From Brumimicrobium glaciale (GTDB taxonomy: Bacteria > Bacteroidota > Bacteroidia > Flavobacteriales_D > Crocinitomicaceae): DNA of 64,000 nucleotides. The DNA lies in contig NZ_SETE01000001.1 of the NCBI RefSeq assembly GCF_004152935.1, positions 372,001-436,000 of the forward strand. Reading direction: 5' to 3'. The position numbers were made by a program, and so were the translations under genes. Shown here in pieces: positions 30,001 to 37,700 of the stretch. The stretch's first letter is position 1, and each line of letters begins with the position of its first letter. The notes under the pieces are model-generated. The model saw only the letters and a program-made list of their open reading frames with translations. It did not search any database and was not told the origin of the DNA.

Positions 30001-30184
30001 GACTGCTTTAACTGCTGGTCTGGCATTAATACCACTTGCAATTGCAGGTGATTTACCAGGTAATGAAATACAAAGCCCAATGGCTAAAGTGATTCTTGGT
30101 GGTCTATTTACAGCCACAGTGCTAAATATCTTCATTGTTCCTGTAGTGTACTTTTTAACTAATTCAAAATCAGAGAAAAAATGA
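27095..30184 (+). CDS. Heavy-metal efflux RND permease, CusA/CzcA family
   Basis: A 1029-residue inner-membrane proton/cation antiporter of the HME-RND family with 12 transmembrane segments in the 1+5+1+5 pattern and two large periplasmic loops. The N-terminal ADVFPDLTAP-type segment reads VDVFPDLTAPTVVVMTEA. The TM4 proton-relay motif is AIGDLVDDAIIDVENVFKRL. The TM10-12 region includes FGVATRNGIILVSHY and PILMTALTAGLALIPLAIAG. Metal preference (Cu/Ag or Co/Zn/Cd) is not readable with confidence; the His-rich partners fit either. Its stop overlaps the TolC gene start (ATGA). Confidence 0.93.
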   Translation: MLNKIINFALNNRLLIVVASVLLIVFGSFVASKMEVDVFPDLTAPTVVVMTEAHGMAPEEVEKLVTFPIETSVNGATDVRRVRSSSSAGISIVWVEFEWDTDIFKARQIVNEKISAVGEKFPTGIGSPTMAPQSSIMGEIMLISLTADSTNQMDLRTIADWTIRPRLLATGGVAQVVTIGGEFKQYQILASPQKMEFYNVSLSELLKASQEANGNSSGGFINEYGNEYIVKGIGRSNNVDELGKSVIKEIDGNPVKIEDVAEIKIGPSPKIGDGSVKGEPAVIMTVMKQPGTNTLELTDDIDAAIADIQNNLPEDININTEIFRQADFINASISNIKKVLLEGAAFVVIILFLFLMNWRATAISLVAIPISLIVAILTLKGLGFTINTMSLGGMAIAIGDLVDDAIIDVENVFKRLKENALKSKKERKKKLKVIFDASFEIRTSIVNATFIIIVAFLPLFFLSGMEGKLLAPLGIAFIVALFASLIVAITITPVLCSYLLTKDKMLEKQHKESWLVERLQKLYVLLLEKVMRWKKTMIAGSLVLFALSMFAFSQLGRSFLPEFNEGSLVVSAVSLPGISLEESNKIGTNIEKELLNVPEIKITSRRTGRAELDEHAQGVNASEIDAPFTLGERSRADFMADVREKIAGVSGANITIGQPIGHRIDHMLSGTRANIAIKLFGSDLNKLFSISNQIKSKIEGIEGLVDLSVEQQVEIPQIQIKAKRELLNHYGITIGQFNEFVDVAFAGEKVSDIYEGAKTFDLIVRFDDDNRGKIKNIRNTFIDTKEGKKIPLHYVADIVSSSGPNTINRENVERKTVVSANVAGRDQKSVVEDIQRTIEAEVTLPEGYHIEYGGQFEAEAEASKTLMATSLLSLLIIFLLLYQEFKNIKIAGIILLNLPLALIGGIFSIYFTSGILSIPAIIGFITLFGVATRNGIILVSHYKTLQDEGLNLYDTIIQGSKDRLSPILMTALTAGLALIPLAIAGDLPGNEIQSPMAKVILGGLFTATVLNIFIVPVVYFLTNSKSEKK

Positions 30185-31362
30185 AAAAGTCATTTTATAT
30201 AATATTGCTTTTATTTGGCATGGCCTTAAATGCAAAATCACAAATATCGATTGACTCTGTTCTTTATACTATTGAGCAGAACAACAAAACCATTCAAGCC
30301 AATGTGCAACTTTGGGAAGCAAAAAAAATGGAGTATAAGACAGGGTTAATGCCTTCCAATCCTAAGGTTGATTATGATTTCTTGAATGGTTCGCCTGTAG
30401 GTGCTGGTAATCAAATAGATTTTGCTGTTACGCAATCCTTTGATTTTCCAACTGTGTATAGCAAGAAAAAACAGCTTTCTGAAGAGCAAATCAAACAGGC
30501 TGAATTCCAATTGACTTCTGCTAAACAAGATATCTTATTGGAGGCGAAACTCACTTGTATTGAGTTGGTTTATAGATATAAATTTCAGTCGGAGGTTTTA
30601 AAGAGGAAAGAAAGTACCGACAAATGGCTTTCTGATTTTCAGTCGAGTATGGTCAAAGGTGAAAGAAGTATTTTAGACGTTAATAAAGCCAAGCTTCAAC
30701 TCACTGAGATAAATGCAGATTTTCAGAGAAACCTATCTGCGATCAATCAATTAAATCAAAAATTGACTGAATTAAATGGTGGTGTTGTGCTTAATGTAAC
30801 GGATCTGTCTTATTCTGAGATAATCGAAGTACCCTCTTTTGAAAATTTAGAAGAAGAGATTAAAGCAAATGATCCAATTCGTGAGTACATAGAGCAAGAA
30901 AATGTAATCATTGAAAAGAAGATAGAGTTGAGTAAAGCTATGTCCTTACCAAAAGTCGAAGCAGGTTATCGTTATCAAGCCATATTAGGACAAAGATTTA
31001 ACGGAGTTCATGTGGGGCTTACGATTCCACTTTGGGAAAATAAAAACAAAGTGAAAGCGCAGCAAGCCAACCTGGAGTTTAATGATTTGAACTTATTAAA
31101 TCATTCCAATGAACGTTATTATTACATACAGAATATCTATGAGAAACAACTTAATCTTAAATTAACGCTTGATGAATATGAGACACTTTTTACGGGTTTA
31201 AATACTGTGGAACTGTTAGATAAATCGCTAGAACTTGGGCATATTTCAACGATAGAGTACTTTATGGAATTGTCTTTTTATTACGGTGCCTTAAAGAACT
31301 ATTTAATGACTGAAAAGGAGTATCGTCAATCTATTGCCGAACTGTTTAAGTATAAACTATAA
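30181..31362 (+). CDS. TolC-family outer-membrane efflux protein
   Basis: 393 residues with an N-terminal signal peptide (ending NAKSQ) and the two-fold helical repeat of the TolC/CzcC family. The first half runs from SIDSVLYTIEQNNKTIQANVQ to LNGG. The second half (VEAGYRYQAILGQRFNGVHVG, then LTIPLWENKNKVKAQQAN) has the LTIPLW strand typical of CzcC/CusC. It would be the outer-membrane exit duct for the RND pump. The four-base overlap with the pump gene shows translational coupling. Confidence 0.88.
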   Translation: MKKSFYIILLLFGMALNAKSQISIDSVLYTIEQNNKTIQANVQLWEAKKMEYKTGLMPSNPKVDYDFLNGSPVGAGNQIDFAVTQSFDFPTVYSKKKQLSEEQIKQAEFQLTSAKQDILLEAKLTCIELVYRYKFQSEVLKRKESTDKWLSDFQSSMVKGERSILDVNKAKLQLTEINADFQRNLSAINQLNQKLTELNGGVVLNVTDLSYSEIIEVPSFENLEEEIKANDPIREYIEQENVIIEKKIELSKAMSLPKVEAGYRYQAILGQRFNGVHVGLTIPLWENKNKVKAQQANLEFNDLNLLNHSNERYYYIQNIYEKQLNLKLTLDEYETLFTGLNTVELLDKSLELGHISTIEYFMELSFYYGALKNYLMTEKEYRQSIAELFKYKL

Positions 31363-31371
31363 GTTAGTTGA

Positions 31372-31505
31372 GTAAACACAGTGACGAAGAATTATGTCTT
31401 TTATAAAAAGGACCTCTTTGTTGGTGTGTTTACTTTATTGTTTTGTATCGAGCAAAGCGATATCCGATATATGATCTTTCCGTATTGGATATCTTTGGCT
31501 GCTTC
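31372..31505 (+). terminator. Two hairpins between pump operon and CDF gene
   Basis: A long imperfect stem pairs 31372-31390 with 31415-31433 (15 of 19 positions, outer nine GTAAACACA/TGTGTTTAC perfect). A second stem around 31451-31503 pairs GATATCC with GGATATC. They may terminate the pump transcript or form a leader for the CDF gene that starts at 31558. Confidence 0.4.
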
Positions 31506-31557
31506 AATATAAACGATATTTTTACTGCCATAACCAAGTTAGTTATAAATTTTAAAA

Positions 31558-32427
31558 ATGAAGAACGAACAAACAGCAATAAGAACTACCTACTTCAGTA
31601 TAATAGGTAATACTGTCTTGGCTATAATAAAAGCACTTGCTGGCTTCTTCGGTAATTCCTATGCTTTAATTGCAGATGCAATTGAATCAACTACAGATAT
31701 ATTCGCTTCGTTTTTAGTTTTACTTGGTTTTAAGTATGCAAAAAGACCGGCAGATGAGAATCATCCATACGGTCATGGGAAAATTGAACCACTTATTACA
31801 TTTGGTGTTGTTGCTTTTCTAGTTATTTCAGCCACAGTTATCGCTTATACCAGTATTCAGAATATTCAAACACCACACGAAACTCCGAAAGCATGGACTT
31901 TAATGGTTTTAGGTTTGATAATAGTTTGGAAAGAAATCTCTTTTCAAGTAGTGAATAAGAAAAGTAAACAAACCAATAGTTCTTCACTTAAAGCAGATGC
32001 ATGGCATCACAGGAGTGATGCCATAACATCCATAATGGCATTTTTAGGAATAACTGTTGCAATAATATTTGGAGAAGGATATGAAACTGCCGATGATTGG
32101 GCTGCTTTATTAGCTTCTGCTTTTATCCTGTATAATAGCTATTTGATTTTTAGACCAGCATTAGGTGAAATCATGGATGAGCAATTATATGACGATTTGA
32201 TAATCGAAATTAGAGAAAAGGCCATAAAGGTTGAAGGAGTTCTAGATACAGAGAAGTGCTATGTTCGAAAAGCAGGAATGCGTTTTCATGTTGATTTACA
32301 TGCAGTTGTTGATAGTGAAATCTCTGTAAAGGATGGACACTATATTTCACATAAACTAAAGGACTATTTGAAAAAAGAAATACCGAATTTAGGAAAGGTA
32401 TTGATTCATATTGAACCAAATGATTAG
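31558..32427 (+). CDS. Cation diffusion facilitator family transporter
   Basis: A 289-residue CDF transporter: six transmembrane helices and a C-terminal cytoplasmic metallochaperone-like domain (about residues 205-289, VEGVLDTEKCYVRKAG, then FHVDLHAVVDSEISV). The intramembrane metal site reads ADAIESTTDIFASF in TM2 (Glu-xxx-Asp in place of the commoner His/Asp-xxx-Asp) and WHHRSDAITS in TM5 (His-xxx-Asp). The cytoplasmic loop has few His. It exports Zn, Fe, Co or Mn in exchange for protons and closes the metal module. Confidence 0.9.
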   Translation: MKNEQTAIRTTYFSIIGNTVLAIIKALAGFFGNSYALIADAIESTTDIFASFLVLLGFKYAKRPADENHPYGHGKIEPLITFGVVAFLVISATVIAYTSIQNIQTPHETPKAWTLMVLGLIIVWKEISFQVVNKKSKQTNSSSLKADAWHHRSDAITSIMAFLGITVAIIFGEGYETADDWAALLASAFILYNSYLIFRPALGEIMDEQLYDDLIIEIREKAIKVEGVLDTEKCYVRKAGMRFHVDLHAVVDSEISVKDGHYISHKLKDYLKKEIPNLGKVLIHIEPND

Positions 32428-32431
32428 TACT

Positions 32432-32620
32432 TCAGAATAAAACATCCTCTACCTCATCAACATCCAAACCTAGATATATAGAACATTCCTTTATAGTAAT
32501 ATACTGATGTGATTTTTTCAGGTAGTGCTCCTTCATCTTTTTGATAAGCTCTCGCGAATATCGTTCAGACTTTCCAGTGATGATCATGACGTCTTTTGTA
32601 TGGAGAACGATACGCTTCAT
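32432..32620 (-). CDS. Small conserved protein, possible DNA-binding (62 aa)
   Basis: A 62-residue basic protein (MKRIVLHTKDVMIITGKSER at the start). The segment TIKECSIYLGLDVDEVEDVLF looks like a helix-turn-helix with an acidic tail. I do not recognise a named family. That it is real is supported by the partial second copy at 24601-24714, where the differences are largely in codon position 3 or conservative (D-V-D-E to D-V-L-E, D-V-L-F to E-V-L-F). It ends 4 bases from the convergent CDF gene and marks the right edge of the metal module. Confidence 0.7.
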   Translation of the reverse strand: MKRIVLHTKDVMIITGKSERYSRELIKKMKEHYLKKSHQYITIKECSIYLGLDVDEVEDVLF

Positions 32621-32932
32621 TTTACTTATAATTATTTGGTGTCATTTGATGTTTATGATACTTTATCCATATACTATCTATACACCTTCAGTAGCCTTGA
32701 TATATACATATTGAGACTGTTTTCAGCCTTGATTACAAAATTATAGGAAATTAAATGATAATGAAAAGGCAAAAACTAGGCAAATCAGCATAAAGATTAT
32801 GGAACGGAAGCGATTGCTATAATAAAACTTAATGATGAGGTAGTTTTGAAGTATCGATTTCAAGTCGCGACGAAATTTGACCAATGTTGGGAAAGTCCCA
32901 ACAGGATATTTTAAAACTAAAATTGAGTAATC
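32621..32932. other. 312-bp spacer with a leader hairpin
   Basis: The only structure seen is a perfect 7-bp hairpin, GTTGGGA-AAG-TCCCAAC at 32886-32902, 31 bases before the ATG at 32933. It may be an operator or leader element. Reading frames across the spacer on the minus strand look like noise. Confidence 0.4.
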
Positions 32933-33682
32933 ATGGCAAAACAAAAAGGAATAATCAAGCTTACTGGTAAGATTGGAGATTTGTCCTTCTACAAGTCGAA
33001 AGACGGGTATTTAGCACGTGAGAAAGGTGGTGTTGACGGAGAAAGAATCAAGAATGATCCTGCGTTTGCAAGAACACGAGAGAACGGAAGTGAGTTCGGG
33101 TTGGCAGCAACGGCAGGGAAGACCTTGAGAAATGCTTTTCGTCCAATGATGATGCGTGCAGCAGATAATCGTGTAACTTCAAGGTTAACGAAATTAATGT
33201 CTGCAATTCGTAAGTTGGACACAACGAGTGATCGCGGAAGCAGATCTGTTGGTGTTGCAATCCAAGATCAACCTGCAAAGGATATGTTGAAAGGATTCAA
33301 CTTTAACATTCGTGCAATGTTGAACGCTATTTTGTATCGTCCAATTACATTGGATCCAGCAACTGGAGAAATTGAGATCGCAGATCTTATTCCAGCGAAT
33401 CATATTGCTGCATCAGGAAATGCAACTCATGTTTCATTTACAGCTGCATGGGCAAATGTGAACTTTGCAGATGGTACGTATGAATTGTCACTTTCAAGTG
33501 CAATGAATCTTCCATTAGATAGTACACAATCAACTGTGACTGTAACTCCGTCAGGAGTTCCTGCAGGAACGGGAACTGATGTGTATATCATGCTTGTAGA
33601 GTTTTTCCAAGAAGTTAATGGTACACAATACAGCTTAAACAATGGTGGCTACAATGCCATGAACATTGTTGACGTTGTCTAA
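32933..33682 (+). CDS. Unrecognised Bacteroidota protein, MAKQKGIIKLTG type (249 aa)
   Basis: A 249-residue protein with no signal peptide or membrane segment. The N-terminal half is basic (IGDLSFYKSKDGYLAREKGG, then RIKNDPAFARTRENGSEFG) with an Arg-rich helical stretch (TLRNAFRPMMMRAADNRVTS). The C-terminal half (about residues 135-249) looks like one beta-sandwich, with FTAAWANVNFADGTYELSL and VTPSGVPAGTGTDVYIMLVEF. I recall similar proteins of unknown function only in Bacteroidota. Three small genes follow it on the same strand. Its GC content is visibly higher than the defence genes downstream. Confidence 0.7.
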   Translation: MAKQKGIIKLTGKIGDLSFYKSKDGYLAREKGGVDGERIKNDPAFARTRENGSEFGLAATAGKTLRNAFRPMMMRAADNRVTSRLTKLMSAIRKLDTTSDRGSRSVGVAIQDQPAKDMLKGFNFNIRAMLNAILYRPITLDPATGEIEIADLIPANHIAASGNATHVSFTAAWANVNFADGTYELSLSSAMNLPLDSTQSTVTVTPSGVPAGTGTDVYIMLVEFFQEVNGTQYSLNNGGYNAMNIVDVV

Positions 33683-33695
33683 AACCTATAACATC

Positions 33696-33941
33696 ATGGA
33701 AAAAAGAATTCAAGACAAGTTAGCATCCCTTGGGAAACGATGCAAAAAAGAAACTCCTCCATTTTTCAAAAAGCTACGCACAGCAGGAATAGTGTTGGCC
33801 GCAATCGGAACGTCGATTCTTGCAGCGCCAATTGCTCTTCCAGCACTTGCGGTAACTATAGGCGGGTATTTAATACTTGGTGGTTCAGTTATCACAGCTG
33901 TAAGTCAAACTGCAGTTGTTGAAGCAGATTGTGAGGAGTAA
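33696..33941 (+). CDS. Small membrane protein (81 aa)
   Basis: 81 residues from ATG 33696 (an earlier in-frame start at 33666 lies within the end of the previous gene). A basic N-terminus (KRIQDKLASLGKRCKKETPP) is followed by two hydrophobic segments rich in Ala/Ile/Gly (AGIVLAAIGTSILAAPIALP and TIGGYLILGGSVITAVS) and a short acidic tail. The shape is holin-like, but no family is recognised. It is 13 bases downstream of the 249-residue gene. Confidence 0.65.
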   Translation: MEKRIQDKLASLGKRCKKETPPFFKKLRTAGIVLAAIGTSILAAPIALPALAVTIGGYLILGGSVITAVSQTAVVEADCEE

Positions 33942-34026
33942 ATCCGAATTAGCATGGAGCTAATTTGAAGAAAATTATCAAACTAGTCCTTCAGGATTTA
34001 AACTGGAGGACACAACATTTAAAATT

Positions 34027-34227
34027 ATGTCAGAGACAGCTAATGTAAAAGACGAATTAATCGTAGAACTTAAGAAAAAGAAAAAGCCAAAATTTAAGGC
34101 TGGATCAGAATTAGCAAGTTCAGTAAACCGAATGAGTATTGATTGGGATAATGATTTGGATGAAGATTTAAATTCAGAAACTCTTACGATCTCAATTCAC
34201 TTGACTTCAGAGCCGGGTGATGACTAA
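34027..34227 (+). CDS. Small charged protein (66 aa)
   Basis: A 66-residue soluble protein: basic run LKKKKKPKFKAGSELASS, then an acidic segment SIDWDNDLDEDLNSETLTIS. Not recognised. It lies in the same direction and register of spacing as its neighbours and is followed at once by a strong terminator, so it is likely the end of this transcript. Confidence 0.55.
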   Translation: MSETANVKDELIVELKKKKKPKFKAGSELASSVNRMSIDWDNDLDEDLNSETLTISIHLTSEPGDD

Positions 34228-34246
34228 ATAGAATTATTTAGAAAAT

Positions 34247-34280
34247 TAAGCCACCAAGCATTATGCCTGGTGGCTTTTTA
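34247..34280 (+). terminator. Rho-independent terminator
   Basis: AAGCCACCA pairs with TGGTGGCTT around an ATTATGCC-type loop, followed by TTTT, 20 bases after the 66-residue gene. A frame that reads through the hairpin from 34263 is therefore not a credible gene start. Confidence 0.75.
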
Positions 34281-34298
34281 AATTTAAAATCATTTAAT

Positions 34299-34481
34299 AT
34301 GGATTACTCAAATGACAATACAACAATTATAGGAACTATCTCTGGTACAATCTTGAGTATTATTGCCACATTCGATATGCAAGATATTGTAATGACTATA
34401 ATTCTGGCCGCAGTTGGTGCTACGGTGAGCTTTTTGGTGAGTAGGGGATTGAAGTGGATTTGGGGGAAGTGGAGGAGGTAG
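34299..34481 (+). CDS. Small holin-like membrane protein (60 aa)
   Basis: 60 residues from ATG 34299, which lies after the terminator hairpin. The protein is MDYSNDNTTIIGTISGTILS, then one or two hydrophobic segments (DIVMTIILAAVGATVSFLVS) and a basic tail RGLKWIWGKWRR. Size and topology resemble short phage-type holins. A peptidoglycan amidase with a similar phage-endolysin look is encoded at 62989-63918, but nothing else phage-like is near. Confidence 0.5.
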   Translation: MDYSNDNTTIIGTISGTILSIIATFDMQDIVMTIILAAVGATVSFLVSRGLKWIWGKWRR

Positions 34482-34752
34482 TAGATTTTATCATACTCAA
34501 TCTCCATCATTATTAAGATCAAATACTAAAATGTGAATTCTATAGTTTTTTGATTCATAGCAAGTAATACCTGATGAAAACGATTAATCCAACAAAACAT
34601 ACAACCATAAAATGGAACGAAATAGGGTTTTTTCTTTATACACTTATCAGTATTTTTAATCAAATGTTTAGGATATTTGATTAAGTTTGATTGTTAAAAG
34701 CTTACTTACAGTACTAGGCTAATTCCAATCCAATCTGTTAGAAATACAAATA
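34482..34752. other. 271-bp spacer before the defence module
   Basis: AT-rich. No terminator, promoter box or repeat that I can support. Confidence 0.4.
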
Positions 34753-37700
34753 ATGACACAAAACCTACACCTCTTTGAATTAGGCGAGAAAGTTAGTGAT
34801 AAACACATTGATCAAATTATTAATGATTTTTATATTGCTTTCAAAAATGATACCGGAAAGAAAAATAATTATGAATTTGATTTTTCGAAATTAAAATGGA
34901 TTTCTAATCAAGAATTATTGATTCTAACTGGATTGTTTCAATACTTAATAGATGTCGGTATTAGTTTTAAAGTTAATTTCTTAATTAAGGGTTCTAGTTC
35001 AAATATTGATAAAAAAATTGCAAGACAAATTATTCAAATTTGGGATGTTTGGAAAATATATCAAATTGTTCCAAATAATGATTATAACAGGTATTTCGAT
35101 ATTGATGGAGGTTTTGTTGATCGAATTAGAAAGCAATTCAACATAAGCTCATCAAACCAAGAAATTTATGATAGATATGGTGTTACACCTTTTTTAAGCT
35201 TACCTAAAATTGAAAAATATGATGATATTGCAATTTCAGAATTATTAAATAAAGTTTACAGTTTATCAGAGGCAACTAATCAAATATTGGAAAGTAATGG
35301 TTGTTACTTGCCTTTTGAAAACAAAACACTAAACTCCATAATAACTAAAGAACTTTATGAAAACTTTTTAGACCATTTCACTAAATCATTTTTAAATAGT
35401 CATAAAAATTATTCTTTTTTAAGTATCTCCTTAAAAAAGAAATTGAATAAAGATTATTTTGAAAAAGAGAAAATACAATCATTGCTGAAATTAAACTTTA
35501 AAGAAGAAAATTTATATGATTTAAAACCATTCTTTTTTAATGATTTTAAAAAAGAATATAAAAATGAATCATACCTTCAGATATCCTTTCTAGATTTTGG
35601 AGAAGGCATAACTAAAACATTAAATGAATCTTATTCTAATCAAAAAGAAGCTAGTATCACAGACTCGAACATACTTAAGTATGCTTTTGAACCTTTATCA
35701 TCGCAACATACAATTCAGGAAAGATTTAGTGAAAATATAATTACACCAAGAGGATTATTTGATGTTTTAGTAATTGTTAAAAGATTTGAAGGATTAATTG
35801 TTATTAGAAGTAACCATGGAAAAATAGCTTATGATTTTTCTAATAATAAATCTATTGAAGAGGCTATTATATCCTTTGGAGATGAAACTTTATATTTCCC
35901 AGGATCTTTAATAAGTATTTATTTGCCTGAAAGACAGTTAGAGAAAAAGTTTGACAGTACCTCCATTAAACCAAACGTTAACTTCAATAATTTTAATTTT
36001 AATAAGAGTAGTAAAAAAACAGTACGGTTGTTTGATATTCAGAATCAAATAAAATCAACATCTTCCTCGAAAAGTGAATTATATAATAATCTTTTTGAAT
36101 TATTATTAGGGGAATTGAATTCAGATAAAAACGATTCATTAATATATTTGGATTTTCAAGGTTATGAGATAGATGAAAGAGTAGCCAAGAAAATTATTTA
36201 CTTCATATGCACTGATTATAGGTTTAATTATCAAAACAATATTATAGTTCTTAATCCACCCGAAAAGTTTTTTCTTGAGAATATTAAAGATGAAATATCA
36301 GAATTAGAGGAGGTTGATAAAAAATTTAGATTTCATCCAACTCCATTTGTTTTTATAAATGAACTTGTAAATGAACTTGAAATTTTCTGGTTGGGAGTTT
36401 ATTCAGATAAGGATATTAATAAGCTTAATGATTTATTATTTGATGAACATGATTTAAGATCTTCTGATTTCGAATGCCCAGAGGATATTATTGGACATAT
36501 TAATAGATATGATAAATATGGTAATCTATATTCTTCAATTAATTCAAAAGAAATATTTAAGTTTTACAAGGAAATACAAAATGCTTCAATTCATGAAGAA
36601 ATACAAAGTATAGTAGAAAGTTGTATTCAGAAAGAAGAAAGTTGTATTTATTTATGTAATGGAAACTATTATCAATACGAGTATCTTTTGTTGAATGAAG
36701 TTCTTTCAAATGAAGAAAAGCTTAACTACCTCTCTAAAAATTTATTCTTAAAAATTCAAGAAAGATTCGGTAGTCTCGAAGATGTTTTATTTACCGGAAT
36801 TACGGCAAGTAGTCATAAGATATTGGACTCATTGATTAATCAGGATGATTTGAAAATGGAAAACTGTATATATCTTAATAATTACTTTTCTTTTGAAAAA
36901 GAGAAAGCATTTTTAAAGCTTATTAAGCATGATTCAAAAGTGATATTATTATGTGATGTGATTTCTACTGGTTTTTTAGTTAATAAATTTGAGTCCCATC
37001 TAATTGAAAACAATGTAGATTTAATTGGAATAGGTGCCTTAGTGAACGCGATAGATAATGATTATTCAGGTATTGATTATAGCTATATCATGAAAAAATT
37101 AACATCTACATTTAATTATAAATTAGAAAAAAAGCGAAGATCAGAAATTAGTGAATTGTTAAATCAAAATAAAATAAAAGTAATTAGAATAAATCCATTT
37201 ACAAATACTCCAATTACTCATTCTATAAAAGAAACTAATTCTAATGAGTCCATATTGATAGATAATCATGAATTTATAAAACTTTTAGATCCTTCCGAAA
37301 TAAAGATAGGTTATTTTGAGTTCAACAGTTTAATCCATCCATACTTTTTTGATATGGACACCATTCTTGATAAATCAAATCCAGCTTCAAATAAAATCTT
37401 AAGCGCATTAATAAATAGATTAGAAAATAAAATAAACATTAGAGATATAAATTTAATCTTTTATCCAAAGGAATCTGGGATAAAAAATATTGATTTTGAG
37501 TATTTCAAAAATAATATTATTCCTAACCATAGTTTAGAATTTATAAAGTTGGAACGATTTCAAACGAATGAAGGATGGAGGTTTTCTCATCCACCAAAAT
37601 CATTGATTGAAAAATGTAAAAATAAAAATGTTCTAATTTTAGATGATGGTTCATGTTCTGGAGAATCTTTATTGCAAATGATTAATGAAGTGGCATTTTT

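Noticed and set aside
32741-32944. 67-codon minus-strand frame
   Set aside because: It covers the leader and start of the 249-aa gene and has no family resemblance; likely chance in AT-rich spacer.
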